In this document: in pieces, positions 54,690 through 64,000 of the stretch
Layout: every line of letters starts with the position of its first letter
How positions within the stretch are numbered: position 1 is the first letter of the stretch
Assembly: GCA_024516035.1 (NCBI GenBank)
Contig: CM044957.1
Location: forward strand, 22,174,570 to 22,238,569
Source: Bactericera cockerelli
Lineage: Eukaryota; Arthropoda; Insecta; Hemiptera; Triozidae
Reading direction: 5' to 3'
Length of the DNA: 64,000 nucleotides
Made by a program: the position numbers and the translations under genes
Notes under the pieces: model-generated
Told to the model about the DNA's origin: nothing
The model's database searches: none
What the model saw: only the letters and a program-made list of their open reading frames with translations

Positions 54690-54975
54690 TTTACTAAGAA
54701 AAACATACATAAATACAGAAAAAAAGGAAGCAGCAATCCTCTAATTCTATGCAACGTAAAACAGGCAGTCTTGTTAGGGGGCTATAACAGACGGCATACA
54801 ACATTACCATCCTAGGTGTTTGGCGGTTAATTTCAGGGTTTTTTTTAAAGATAAGTGTTTGACACCCTTTTTTATTTTGAAGCCCTGAAACAGGCGCTAC
54901 TGTAGACGCTTGTGGTCTGTGTTGCAGAATGCCCATCCCGTAGTATGCCTCCCCTCTGATGGGCGAGAAGTTAAG
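54690..54975 (-). repeat. Dispersed repeat with a coding-like piece, copy 1
   Basis: The minus strand reads GILQHRPQASTVAPV after TTCTCGCCCATCAGAGGGG. The same phrase is at 63420-63540 on the plus strand (KLQHRPQASSVAAV). Probably the same decayed mobile coding sequence. Confidence 0.6.
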
Positions 54976-55227
54976 GAAAGGATTTTTTACTTTTGAGGAA
55001 CAGAAAGTATTACAATCGGTCGCTTATTTCAAAATTAAGCTGAAAACATTTCTAGACAAATTAGGCTCCAAAAAATAGTTCAGAGGGAGTTGCTGGTTAT
55101 TCTCCTTATCATGGGAATTTGCCATACAGCCAAATATAGCATATTATGCTGCAGCAAAAAGTCAGGTAATGGTACATTTGAGTTTATTATGTAAGACCAC
55201 CACTGGTGGTCAAATTTCTAAAAAATT

Positions 55228-55480
55228 AATTAAGGAACACCTGAAAGTTCCTGAAATCAGGAAGTTCCTGTATCATATTATGTACATATTATAAAATCAT
55301 CATAGCTTGGCGTCATCGTGAACGATGGTAGCCAGACAGTGAAGGAATAACTCAGCACTTCTACCACTGTCTTTACAAGGAGGCTAATAATTGACAAGGG
55401 CTCCCAGAACCAAGCCAATGTTGGTCTACTCCCTGTTTATAGTCCCCAGCCAGACGTAGTATTTCTAAAAGCGGAATATT
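55228..55480 (+). repeat. Dispersed repeat, copy 2
   Basis: Partner of 45000-45205, same strand. It has an extra GAAATCAGGAAGTTCCTG segment and ends at the same CGGAAT point. Confidence 0.85.
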
Positions 55481-55876
55481 ATAAAAACGAACACAAAACA
55501 TTTTTTTTTTTTTAAATATTGTATAGTTAATAATAATAATAAAAAAATATTGTATAGTTTCAAAAAGAAAAATAAATTATATGCAATTTTTTTATGTATT
55601 TCAAAAATCTTAAAGTAAAAATGGACGGAAATATTAACTAAGATTAACTCAATTTTAAAAAAATACTGGCATTTTTTTGTAACAGGCAAAAAAACTGCCT
55701 AAGAGACTATTCCAGTGTTTTTTTATAATATTATACCTTAATGTTCATTTATTTTCAAAATATTCAATGACATAATTGTTTGAGTTTTATAGTGTGTCAA
55801 TGGGCAACACAGATGATGGGCAGTTTACAATAAATATTTTTCTTTCTCTATTTACGCCAACTTTCTTTCTATAAAA
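55481..55876. other. Intergenic, no gene seen
   Basis: T/A homopolymers and ATT runs only. Confidence 0.4.
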
Positions 55877-56225
55877 AAACTAGCTGCGTCGCGGCGCGGT
55901 GCGTTCACCAAGGCATGGCCGTGCTGGTGAAAGAAAAATAATTGGTAGTTACATAATGTATGTATTTATAACTAAATTTATATCAAATCTATATATTTTA
56001 GTACATTTAGCCCAATTTTTATCACTGCATTTTATAGAAGTGATATTCCACCTCCAAGCAGCCTAAGACGATCGTTTCGTTCTTATTTGAACTCATCAGT
56101 TGAATTGTAAATTTTTAAATTTCTTTCTCACTTAATAATTATGGGTATCAAATATGTAGGTACTATGAGTATGTAATCTTTTCTATGTTGCGACATGAAA
56201 GGTTGAATGAAAGAGTCACAAAATT
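55877..56225 (+). repeat. Unclassified interspersed repeat, copy 1
   Basis: AACTAGCTGCGTCGCGGCGC, GGTGCGTTCACCAAGGCATG and ATTATGGGTATCAAATA recur at 57836-58050. A SINE fragment follows at 56225. Confidence 0.75.
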
Positions 56226-56310
56226 TGTTTTTATCCTCCAGCAAATGGAGTATAAAAACCCCATCCTGACTGAAATCAGGACATTAAAATCAAATAGAAT
56301 CAACTGGTCA
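56225..56310 (+). repeat. SINE 3' fragment
   Basis: CAAATGGAGTATAAAAACCC and AGGACATTAAAATCAAATAG match the core/tail of the tRNA-headed SINE. Confidence 0.6.
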
Positions 56311-56564
56311 CAGTAGATATTTTTAGGTCAGTGTTAGTTGTTAGGGTTTCATTGAAAACCCTACAACCAGGTCGGATAATAAAAAATGTTTTTCAAACTA
56401 GTACCTACTAAATTAATACCAAATATATTTGGGGTGATGTTGAGGATTTCTGTTTGGTAAAATAAGTCATAAATATCACTCCAAATATATTTTGTATCAT
56501 TTGTGGGTCATATTAATAATTAGAATAAAATGCATCTTAAATAAACTACACTCACTAAAATATT

Positions 56565-56811
56565 TCGCCGCTGCAAACACAAACTGTCGTATCTGCAAAT
56601 TTTGCCATTGCAGTTAAGAAGCGCACATAGTGGTTTGTGCTTGCTGAGAATCTTTGAAACTCACATACGACTAACTTTAAAACTTGAATACTTCGGGAAG
56701 GTATTGAGATACAAATACGAAGTGAAAAAGGAAGTTTCAAACCACTATGTGCGCTTCTTAACTGAAAATGGCAAAATTTGCAGATACGACAGTTTGTGTT
56801 TGCAGCGGCGA
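56565..56811. mobile_element. Inverted-repeat element, ~73-bp arms
   Basis: Arms 56565-56637 (TCGCCGCTGCAAACACAAAC ...) and 56739-56811 (... GTTTGTGTTTGCAGCGGCGA) are near-perfect inverses around a ~100-base unrelated loop. MITE-like, no coding capacity. Confidence 0.8.
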
Positions 56812-57835
56812 TTTGATCTACTTACACAACTTACATTACATAGTAAATAATTTAATAATTATCAAGAGTGAACATGGCCAAGTGTTGTGAAGCATGGCTT
56901 GCACACACGGTAACCTGAGTCTGTGGAGTCGGAATGTTTTGATTCTGTACTTTAGATGTTATGGGTTTCAATAATACCCCATCAGGAAAAAAGAGTAGAT
57001 GTTTTAAAAGTAATGGCAAAATAAGATATTATGATAAAGATATGGAAAAGTCCTATAATTCTGCACTAAATGTATCACAAAAACCTCTTTATTTATTGTT
57101 ATTTTATTTATTTTATTAGTAGGCTTAATCACATATTTTTTATGTTGACCAAATATATATATTTTTAATCTCATAGGGGTATTACAAGATCTTCATTGAA
57201 TTTAGTTTTTCAATTAATATGCTTATAATCATTAGATAATATTTAGCATTTTTTTCTTTATATTTCTTCAGTAATGTGCTTTACTACATTGGTGCAAAAT
57301 AAGATATAATAATTTGATACATGACGGTTCAGCTTCGACCGTGAATTGGACTTTAAATCTTAATCATATAAATGAGGATAAGTGACACAAGATTACAACA
57401 AAATTAAAACACGAATCAAATTTTATTATACATTTTTAAACGGAACAGAGCAAACTGTCATAATAAAATGCACTGTTTATCGACTGTTCCACTCAAAACA
57501 TAAACAAACAACCGAACCGAGTCGAGGACTCGGTTATTTTTGGATGAACAGAATGTTGTGACTTATGATTGGTTCTCATTCTGCATACTTTTGAAAAATG
57601 GAATATTAAATGAGAGTGCCAATTTTTCAATTTGCATTTGAAATTTATTTTTGAAATGAGATGAGTAAAGAACCAATCAGAAAAGACCAACACAGCTGAT
57701 TTCAGAAATTTCACTCATGTGTTCATCTTTGAAATAAACTTGTTATTATACATTTATTATTTATCTTCAACCAATCAAATAGTATGACAAACATGTAAAT
57801 ATATTTGTGCTGTTCCAGTTAAAATTTTATAATAA
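56812..57835. other. Intergenic, no gene seen
   Basis: AT-rich. A SINE-body-like fragment sits at 56930-57000. Confidence 0.4.
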
Positions 57836-58590
57836 AACTAGCCGCGTTTTACCTGTTTGACTGCGGCGCGGTGCGTTCACCAAGGCATGGTCATGCTGGT
57901 GAAATAAAAATATTTGGTAGTTACATATATGTATTGTTAGTTAATTTTATATATTTCTTTCCCTCACTTCATTATTATGGGTATCAAATACCCCATAATT
58001 ATGTAATCTCTATGTTGGACATGAAAAGTTGAATGAAAGATAATCACAAAATAGTATTGTAAAAACATTTCTATGAATAAATGTGCTTTTTTTTAATAGA
58101 GACTCTTTTTTATTGTTCTAATTTGCAAAAGATAAAAACAATGAAAAAATGGTCAAACAAATCGACCTTTCTATTGTAATATTACCTGAGGATAAAACAA
58201 AACATTTGTGGAAGTTTGAAAATGTAGAAAGGTCCAAGGAATTCTCATTCCAGAAATCTATTGGGATGACCAAATTTGAGTGTGAAAAAGCTTAACTTTT
58301 AGAAAGTGGACATTGTAAAAATCTTAATAGCTTTTATCTTAATACTTCCATTAGGAATCATACTGAATTTTACCTCAATCGGACTTGTACTTTGCGAGAT
58401 ATGCTTAGATATGTTGGTATTTGAAAAAAATTATCTAAGAGCACAACTTTTGGGATATTTTAGGATAGCCCATGACCGCGCTGAGCCAGTTATTGGTGAC
58501 CATGCAAAATTGCAGATCAATCCAACTTGCAGTTCTCAAGTTATAGCGTTCTAAACATACACAAACAAAACATTTTATAATATAAGATTC
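57836..58590 (+). repeat. Unclassified interspersed repeat, copy 2 (longer)
   Basis: Starts AACTAGCCGCGTTTTACC and ends CTAAACATACACAAACAAAA CATTTTATAATATAAG. A short frame (58306-58554) inside is not recognised. Outline resembles a common non-autonomous insect repeat; class unknown. Confidence 0.6.
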
Positions 58591-58623
58591 AACAACTTTT
58601 TAGCTCCCTTTACCCTATGGAGG

Positions 58624-58703
58624 CAGTGGCGTAGCCAGGGGGGGGGGGGGTTTGGAGATAACCCCCCCCCCCCCCCCGAAATGTAGGTCTAGCTACGCCA
58701 CTG
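58624..58703. mobile_element. 80-bp hAT-type MITE
   Basis: Ends CAGTGGCGTAGCCAGG and CTAGCTACGCCACTG are inverted repeats of the hAT type. Perfect 8-bp duplication TATGGAGG at 58616-58623 and 58704-58711. The interior is mostly a G-run and a C-run. Confidence 0.9.
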
Positions 58704-58997
58704 TATGGAGGAGCTATTATTCTTTACGCAAAGTCAAAAGTCAGGGTCGGGGGTGTGTTTTTCATTATTTGGGGTTAATACAACATCATTAACTCTGTTT
58801 TCACATTTTACTTTCCTAAAAACTATACAGTGTGTTTGTAAAGTCCAGTAACAGCTGCTTAACTTACCCTTAGACTATTAGATACTGTCAACAAAATTAA
58901 GGTTCTTTCTTTTTTAATTAGGAATAAGGAATGTACAATTTAGAAATACTCTAAGTTATTTATCTATAGCTTTGCTAAAGCTGCAGTGTTTGATTAT

Positions 58998-59003
58998 TTT
59001 ATT
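58998..59003 (-). promoter_or_regulatory. Candidate poly(A) signal, second Ly6 gene
   Basis: AATAAA on the minus strand, about 75 bases after the stop at 59078. Confidence 0.5.
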
Positions 59004-59077
59004 ATTAGGTGTTAGAAGTATTGTCAAGAGATCAAAATAATGTCACTGAATACATTTAGTTTTTTTTCCAATGAATG

Positions 59078-60519
59078 TTACAACACAAAATACCTGGCAG
59101 TAATGACAGCTAGTACAAGACCAAATGATACACTCAGCATAGAGGCTGCATTACAGCCATCTTCAGCACAATAGCATTCCTCCCAATACACTCCATTTTC
59201 TTGTACACCCCAGTTACAGACACCTGTTACACCATTCTCTGCAACCGATGCACATCTCCTGATTACTTGACGCCATCTTCCATCCCCTGAAAAAGAAATT
59301 AAATGATAACTACATATGAGTTAGTCTGCATTGCAATGTTACAGACAAAACAGCATTTAAGCAAAATTAGACAAAATTTGTAATAAAAAATAAGTCATTG
59401 TAGGCACTGAAAAGTCAACAAAATATCCAACATGGTTGCAACATTACCTTTTATTGGCCCTAACCATTTTTTAGTGTTTCAAAAAGTGACCTACAAATGG
59501 ATATCAGGCAATTGGAAAAACAAATGAAAGTTCATTGGACAATATCCCGCTCAGAGGCAGTTGAAATCTTCATAACTCACTTGTCCAAAAGAGCAAAAAA
59601 TATGCTCTGTCTGAGCATTCATTAAAACAAAAGACTGGTATCTAGCAAAAGATCATTATTATCCTACCTGAAATAAAGATAACTTAATTGTTCCTATCTT
59701 AATAAAACAGAAGTTCTTCATATTTAAAACAATTTTGAGGTAAAACAATTTTATAACACTCTATCTGATCACTACACACAATATGAAGGACTTCTGTTTA
59801 AAGATAAACTAAATGATCTTTTGCAACATATCAGTCCCTAAAGTAAAAAAGAATATCTGGAGCAGATTATTAGAATGTAGTTTCTCCCCAAAAATATATT
59901 TTATGTGCAAAAGACGCCAAGAAAATAAGAAATCTTTGAAAATATAATTTGCTTAAAACAATTTGCCTAAAAAGAAACTGATATCAAATGAATGCCAAGT
60001 TCTTGTAAACTGATATTATTTACCCACAAAAGAGTCTAAAGCACAGAAATCAAGTTGAGGTTTGGACATGATATCTCCCACTTTTCTGCAATTTAACAAC
60101 ATTAAAAGTTAACATCAAAAATCTTGGCAAGTTCAAAGCAATTTTTGTGATGTTTGAAAAGCATTTTAAACTCATACCCTAAATTTTGTATCATAAACTT
60201 GAACCATATGCCCATAGTAAGACAAATGTGGGAAAAAAAAGACAAAAGTATGAATCTTTTTGAATGGACACACATGCATGTGTGTTGTGTTTGTTTTCAT
60301 ATTCTGAAAATAGGTACTGGAAAATATTTTTCTTACAAATAAATCCTCTTGGTCCTTGTTGAGTAATCTTCATACAGAAAGATCCTGGGGTGTGGGATTC
60401 TTCTGTATTACACTCAACTGAAATGTGTCTTTCTTTGTGGAATTTTGAATATGCTCCACAATTATCTTCTCCTTTAGGATCCTGAGCTGATGAACACTCA
60501 TAACATCTTACAGCATCAC
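59078..60519 (-). CDS. Second Ly6/uPAR-like (quiver superfamily) gene, 5' exon not found
   Basis: Two minus-strand exons with agreeing phase: 60337-60519 and 59078-59286. The first begins after ACAG with DAVRCYECSSAQDPKGEDNC and holds EC and FC. It ends in a split Trp codon completed by the second exon, WDGRWRQVIRRCASV, then GVCNWG, YWEECYCAEDGCN and a hydrophobic end (SVSFGLVLAVITARYFVL) fitting a GPI signal. The Cys pattern (CYEC ... CYC ... DGCN) is that of insect Ly6/quiver proteins. A signal-peptide exon ending in phase 1 should lie upstream (above 60519), but I could not identify it. The overall two-domain-exon layout matches the 23185 gene, so the two are probably paralogues. Confidence 0.85.
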
Positions 60520-61879
60520 CTGTTAAGAAGTAATTTTTACTAATTATTGAATGGTAAATTGACTAACTAAGTTAAACAATGAAAATGAATTAATCTTGCA
60601 AATTTTGTCAATGCTGAAAGTTACGGTAATTCTAATTCTACAGTGAAGGATGTAATTAAATTTATGGACAATAATGCAAGACTATAATTCTGGGTAAAAT
60701 TTAGATCAGATACATTCCCATAAAAAAACCTCTCCCTCCAAGAAGAAGTGAATCTTGAAAATAGGTGTTTTCTTGCTCTTTCTCTTGAACAATTGAAATT
60801 ATTGAAAAGATCTTTTGAATAGGTATTTGTATGAATAAATGATCCTATTAATCTTACATGACTTGCATACTGATTGATTAAGTTTTCAGTTGCATCTGTT
60901 GGGGTCCACATACATTGAAAATTGTTAAAACTCATTTGGAGGTTAAAAAAGTCTAGGTAGTTTAAAATAGCACACATCCTCAGAAATATTTTTTGTACAA
61001 TAAATCTCATTATTGTTTTATTCCAGATGAAAAAAAAACACATAATAAACTCTATTTACAGATATTTGTATTTTATGAGAAAAATATTCCAAACTTTTTG
61101 GGCAGAGGTGTTTCCATGCAGAGGAAAAATTATCCAAACTTATGAGGACAGTTCAATCTCTTTTATTAAAAATTAGGCTATTTTGACCAGAAAAAAGATT
61201 TGAAGTATTCCAAAACACACAGTAAAAAATGGTTAAACCTGGTCTTCCAGTGACTTGTAGCCTATTCGAATATACTGCCCAGATTCTCCGAATCTCCTTT
61301 TCTCCGTTTGAACCGTCAAATATCGTTTAAATATCGATATCACAGAGTGCAATCGGAAAGTGAAAGAGGGAGTTGAAATAGCTGTTCTGGCGCATGACAT
61401 TACGTCAAATTGCCTATACTTCCAATGCTAACAAATCTCGATTTCTCTTTCCTTTTCAATTTCTGTTCGAATAATATTTTTTGGGAAAGTCAAACGGGGA
61501 GTAGAAAGGGCGCGTGATTTTTAAAAAAATGACTTCGAAACGGAGATTTAGGGCAGTAAAATGGTCGAAATTCGGGAAGAATAATTTCACTCCCCCAATT
61601 GGTTTTAAACAACCCTAATGGTAATTACTCGCCATAATTACTTATTATAATTATTAAATAAGTAAAAGTATGTCATTTTATTAACATATTATATCATAGA
61701 ATATTATTTTCCGTCTTTTTTAACGCAATAATTCCTTTAATTGAGAGGTCGTTGTTTTCGAAGATTTCCAGCCTAACAGCCGTTTCCATAGCTATATTGC
61801 TATATTTTACTATTCTTTACAATTATTTTTACCTTGGTAGTCATTACTGCGCACTCTGAAACGAGAATTATTTTATACT
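60520..61879. other. Probable upstream intron and promoter side of the second Ly6 gene
   Basis: No signal-peptide exon recognised. A minus-strand frame at 61043-60621 is unrecognised. Confidence 0.35.
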
Positions 61880-62970
61880 TAACTAGGGGTTTAACCGTAC
61901 TTAGCAGCGGAATTTTTGTTACATCTAACTGGTCGTCTACCCGTACTTCGTAAAGGGATTTTTTTTTAATATACTAATCCGCTCCTTCAAGATATTATTA
62001 TTTACGTTTTTTAACTAACTAACCATTTACCCATATTCTGCAACGAAATTTCTCTTATACCTAACTGGGTGTCAACCCGTGCTTCGCAATGTCATTCATT
62101 TTTAAATTAACTAGAGTTTTACGTTCTTCGTAAAGGAATTTATTTTACGTTTTACACCCAACGAGTTATTTACTCGTACACTGCAACGTGGTTTCTTTAT
62201 TACCGAAGTAGTCGTCTACCCGTGCTTCGTAGCAGGTTTATTATTTCCGTTATTTTTTTTAAATACTTTGTATACCTTACTAGCCGTCTACCCGTACTTC
62301 GTAGGAGGTTTATTATTTCTGTTTTTTTTTTTAAATACTGTGTATATCTTACTAGTCGTCTACCCGTACTTCGTAGCAGGTTTATTATTTCCGTTTTTTT
62401 AATACTTTGTATACCTTACTAGCCGTCTACCCGTAATCTGCTACAAGATTCATCTTATGCCTAACTAGTCGTCAACCCGTACTCTCTACTACAACATTTC
62501 TCTTATAGCCAACTAGTATTCTACCCGCACTTTGCTACGGGATTTTTTTTATTATACTTTGTATACCTTACTAGCAGTCTACCCGTACTCTGCTACAGTA
62601 TTTCTCTTATAGTTAACTAGTCTGTAACCTGTACTTTGCAGTGGGGTTCATTTTCAAATAAAGTAAACCTTAATTTTAAGCGCTTCGTAAGGGAATTTAT
62701 TTGACGTTTTACACCCAAAGAGTAGTTTACCCGTACACTGCAACGTGATTTCTTTATTACCGAACTATTCGTCTACCCTAACTTCGTAGTAACTAGTCGC
62801 TAAGCCGTACTTTCTTACGGGATTTTTTTACTAATACTTTGCATCTCTTACTGGCCGTCTACCCATACTTGGCTACAAGATTTTTTTTAGAGCTAACTAG
62901 TCGTTAACCCATACTTTGATACGGGATTTATCTTATGCCTAACTAGTCATTAACCCGTAAAATACCGATT
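61880..62970 (+). repeat. Degenerate tandem array, ~60-80 bp units
   Basis: About 15 units built on ACTAGTCGTCTACCCGTACT, TCGTA(G/A)..GGATTT and TTTGTATACCTTACTAG. Three neighbouring units (62220-62420) are much more alike than the rest, suggesting recent local duplication. Confidence 0.75.
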
Positions 62971-63084
62971 TTCCTGCAGTCTAGATTGTACAAAAAATAT
63001 CTCTAGTCCGTCTGATTTTCTGCACAAAACAACGAGCTACATTTATTCACATTTCCCTGTAAATACTTGAACAGAACAAAGCGG

Positions 63085-63290
63085 TCAAGGGGACCAACTA
63101 CTTCATAGGTCGCGGGTTCAAAACCCAACCGATGCCGAGATATGACAAGTTATATCCTCCCATTTGGGATTTTCACCATATAATACGTCTTCTGCTTACG
63201 CTTACTAACAATGGGACTCATTAATGAGTCCCATTATTAGGACTAATTAGTCCTAGTCGGCCAATATAAATAAGGCGATATTATTATTAA
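63085..63290 (+). repeat. tRNA-derived SINE, ATT-tailed family
   Basis: GGTCGCGGGTTCAAAACCC (B-box), CCTCCCATTTGGGATTTT, TAAATAAGGCGATATTATT. It holds a palindrome AATGGGACTC..GAGTCCCATT at about 63209-63236. Confidence 0.8.
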
Positions 63291-63419
63291 AGCACAATAT
63301 ACCTACGCGTATTCACTTGTCTCAGTATAAATATTTGAAGACGTGATGCTACCCACTAAAAATTGTGACATAAGAACACAAATAATTCTTATCTTATCTT
63401 ATCTTAAATGGGATCTATT

Positions 63420-63545
63420 GGATTACTTCTCGCCCATCAGAGGGAAGGCATATTACGGGATGGTCAAGCTACAACATAGACCACAAGCGTCATCAGTAGC
63501 TGCTGTTTCATTGCTACGAAATCCAAAATGCTGTAAAACCTTCTT
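63420..63545 (+). repeat. Dispersed repeat with a coding-like piece, copy 2
   Basis: TTCTCGCCCATCAGAGGGAA then GCATATTACGGGATGG and CATAGACCACAAGCGTCATC; inverse of 54690-54975. Confidence 0.6.
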
Positions 63546-63589
63546 GTTCTTCTTATTCTTCTTCTTCAAAAAATTCCCCCTTTAAAGTA

Positions 63590-63900
63590 CAAGGTAAATG
63601 TTCGTTAGGTGAATTTAAAATTTCCTAATTTAAAGTACGTGGTGACGACTCGTTAGTTATAGAAACATTAAGCCCGTTGCACAGTAAACATAAAATTAAA
63701 TTCAATATTTAGTTGCAAATTACAATTTGACAGCTATTTGGTTTTAAAAAATATGCTGTTACAAAGTACGGAATAACATCAGATCTAGTTAGGTATAAAT
63801 CTTATAAAAAAATACTACGTTGCAAAGTATGGGTTGACGGCTAGTTTGCTATGAAAAAATTCCCGTTGCAAAGTAGAGGGTCACTACTATTAAGAGGGCA
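63590..63900 (-). repeat. Inverted partner of the 61.9-63.0 kb array
   Basis: CGTTGCAAAGTATGGGTTGA then CGGCTAGT, and CGTTGCACAGTA / CGTTGCAAAGTAGAGGGT, are reverse complements of the ACTAGTCGT..ACCC-TACTTTGCAACG sentence. Confidence 0.6.
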
Positions 63901-64000
63901 CAATATTTACCAGTATAAAATCAAGAAAAAATTATAAAAGATAGAGTATTATAAAAAATTTATACATATATAAATAAGTAAATGATACTAGTGTCCTGAC

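Noticed and set aside
61820..61860. ATGACTACCAAG followed by GTAAAA on the minus strand as first exon of the second Ly6 gene
   Set aside because: No signal peptide and the donor phase (0) does not fit the phase 1 required by the exon at 60519.

Overview
The window is AT-rich animal DNA with spliced genes, GT-AG introns, poly(A) signals and a heavy load of transposable elements. The gene content suggests an insect: a peritrophin-type chitin-binding protein, two quiver-like Ly6 proteins and a clockwork orange-type bHLH-Orange factor. I suspect Hemiptera from the general character of the repeats, but the sequence does not prove it. All splice models were read by eye from phase-consistent junctions.

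Layout. 0.6-7.8 kb: a full-length ~6.9 kb LINE (ORF1 with a CCHC knuckle; ORF2 with endonuclease, reverse transcriptase and RNase H) sits inside a TA-flanked MITE, with a target-site duplication. 8.9-16.8 kb: a five-exon gene for a secreted chitin-binding protein with a long Gln/Asn/Tyr-rich tail. Its second intron opens with 21 tandem copies of its own exon-end/5' splice site. 16.9-23 kb: MITEs, SINE fragments and odd tandem repeats. 23.2-25.1 kb: a three-exon GPI-anchor-like Ly6/quiver gene. 25.8-35.3 kb: mariner relic, 5S-rRNA-headed SINE, nested MITEs and a 39-bp minisatellite. 36.3-43.2 kb: a five-exon gene matching clockwork orange, with CACGTG E-box pairs in two introns and several SINE/MITE insertions in introns and 3'UTR. 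43.2-47.8 kb: SINEs and MITEs. 47.9-52.6 kb: a complete 4.7 kb DNA transposon with 27-bp terminal inverted repeats, a 4-bp duplication, internal subterminal repeats and an intron-containing DDE-like transposase gene that I cannot assign to a superfamily. It interrupts an older BED-zinc-finger transposon relic. 53-58.7 kb: large palindromes, duplicated repeats and an 80-bp hAT MITE. 59.1-60.5 kb: the last two exons of a second Ly6/quiver-like gene on the minus strand. 61.9-64 kb: a degenerate tandem array with an inverted partner and a SINE.

The host genes show no operon-like link. The chitin-binding and Ly6 products are secretory, and the bHLH-Orange protein is nuclear. The rest is mobile DNA in layers whose relative ages can be read from nested insertions: MITE before LINE, MITE before the TTAA-flanked MITE, BED relic before the 4.7 kb transposon. 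The most unusual items are the donor-site array at 9.83-11.13 kb, the 4.7 kb transposon, and the 5S- and tRNA-headed SINEs that share one central domain.
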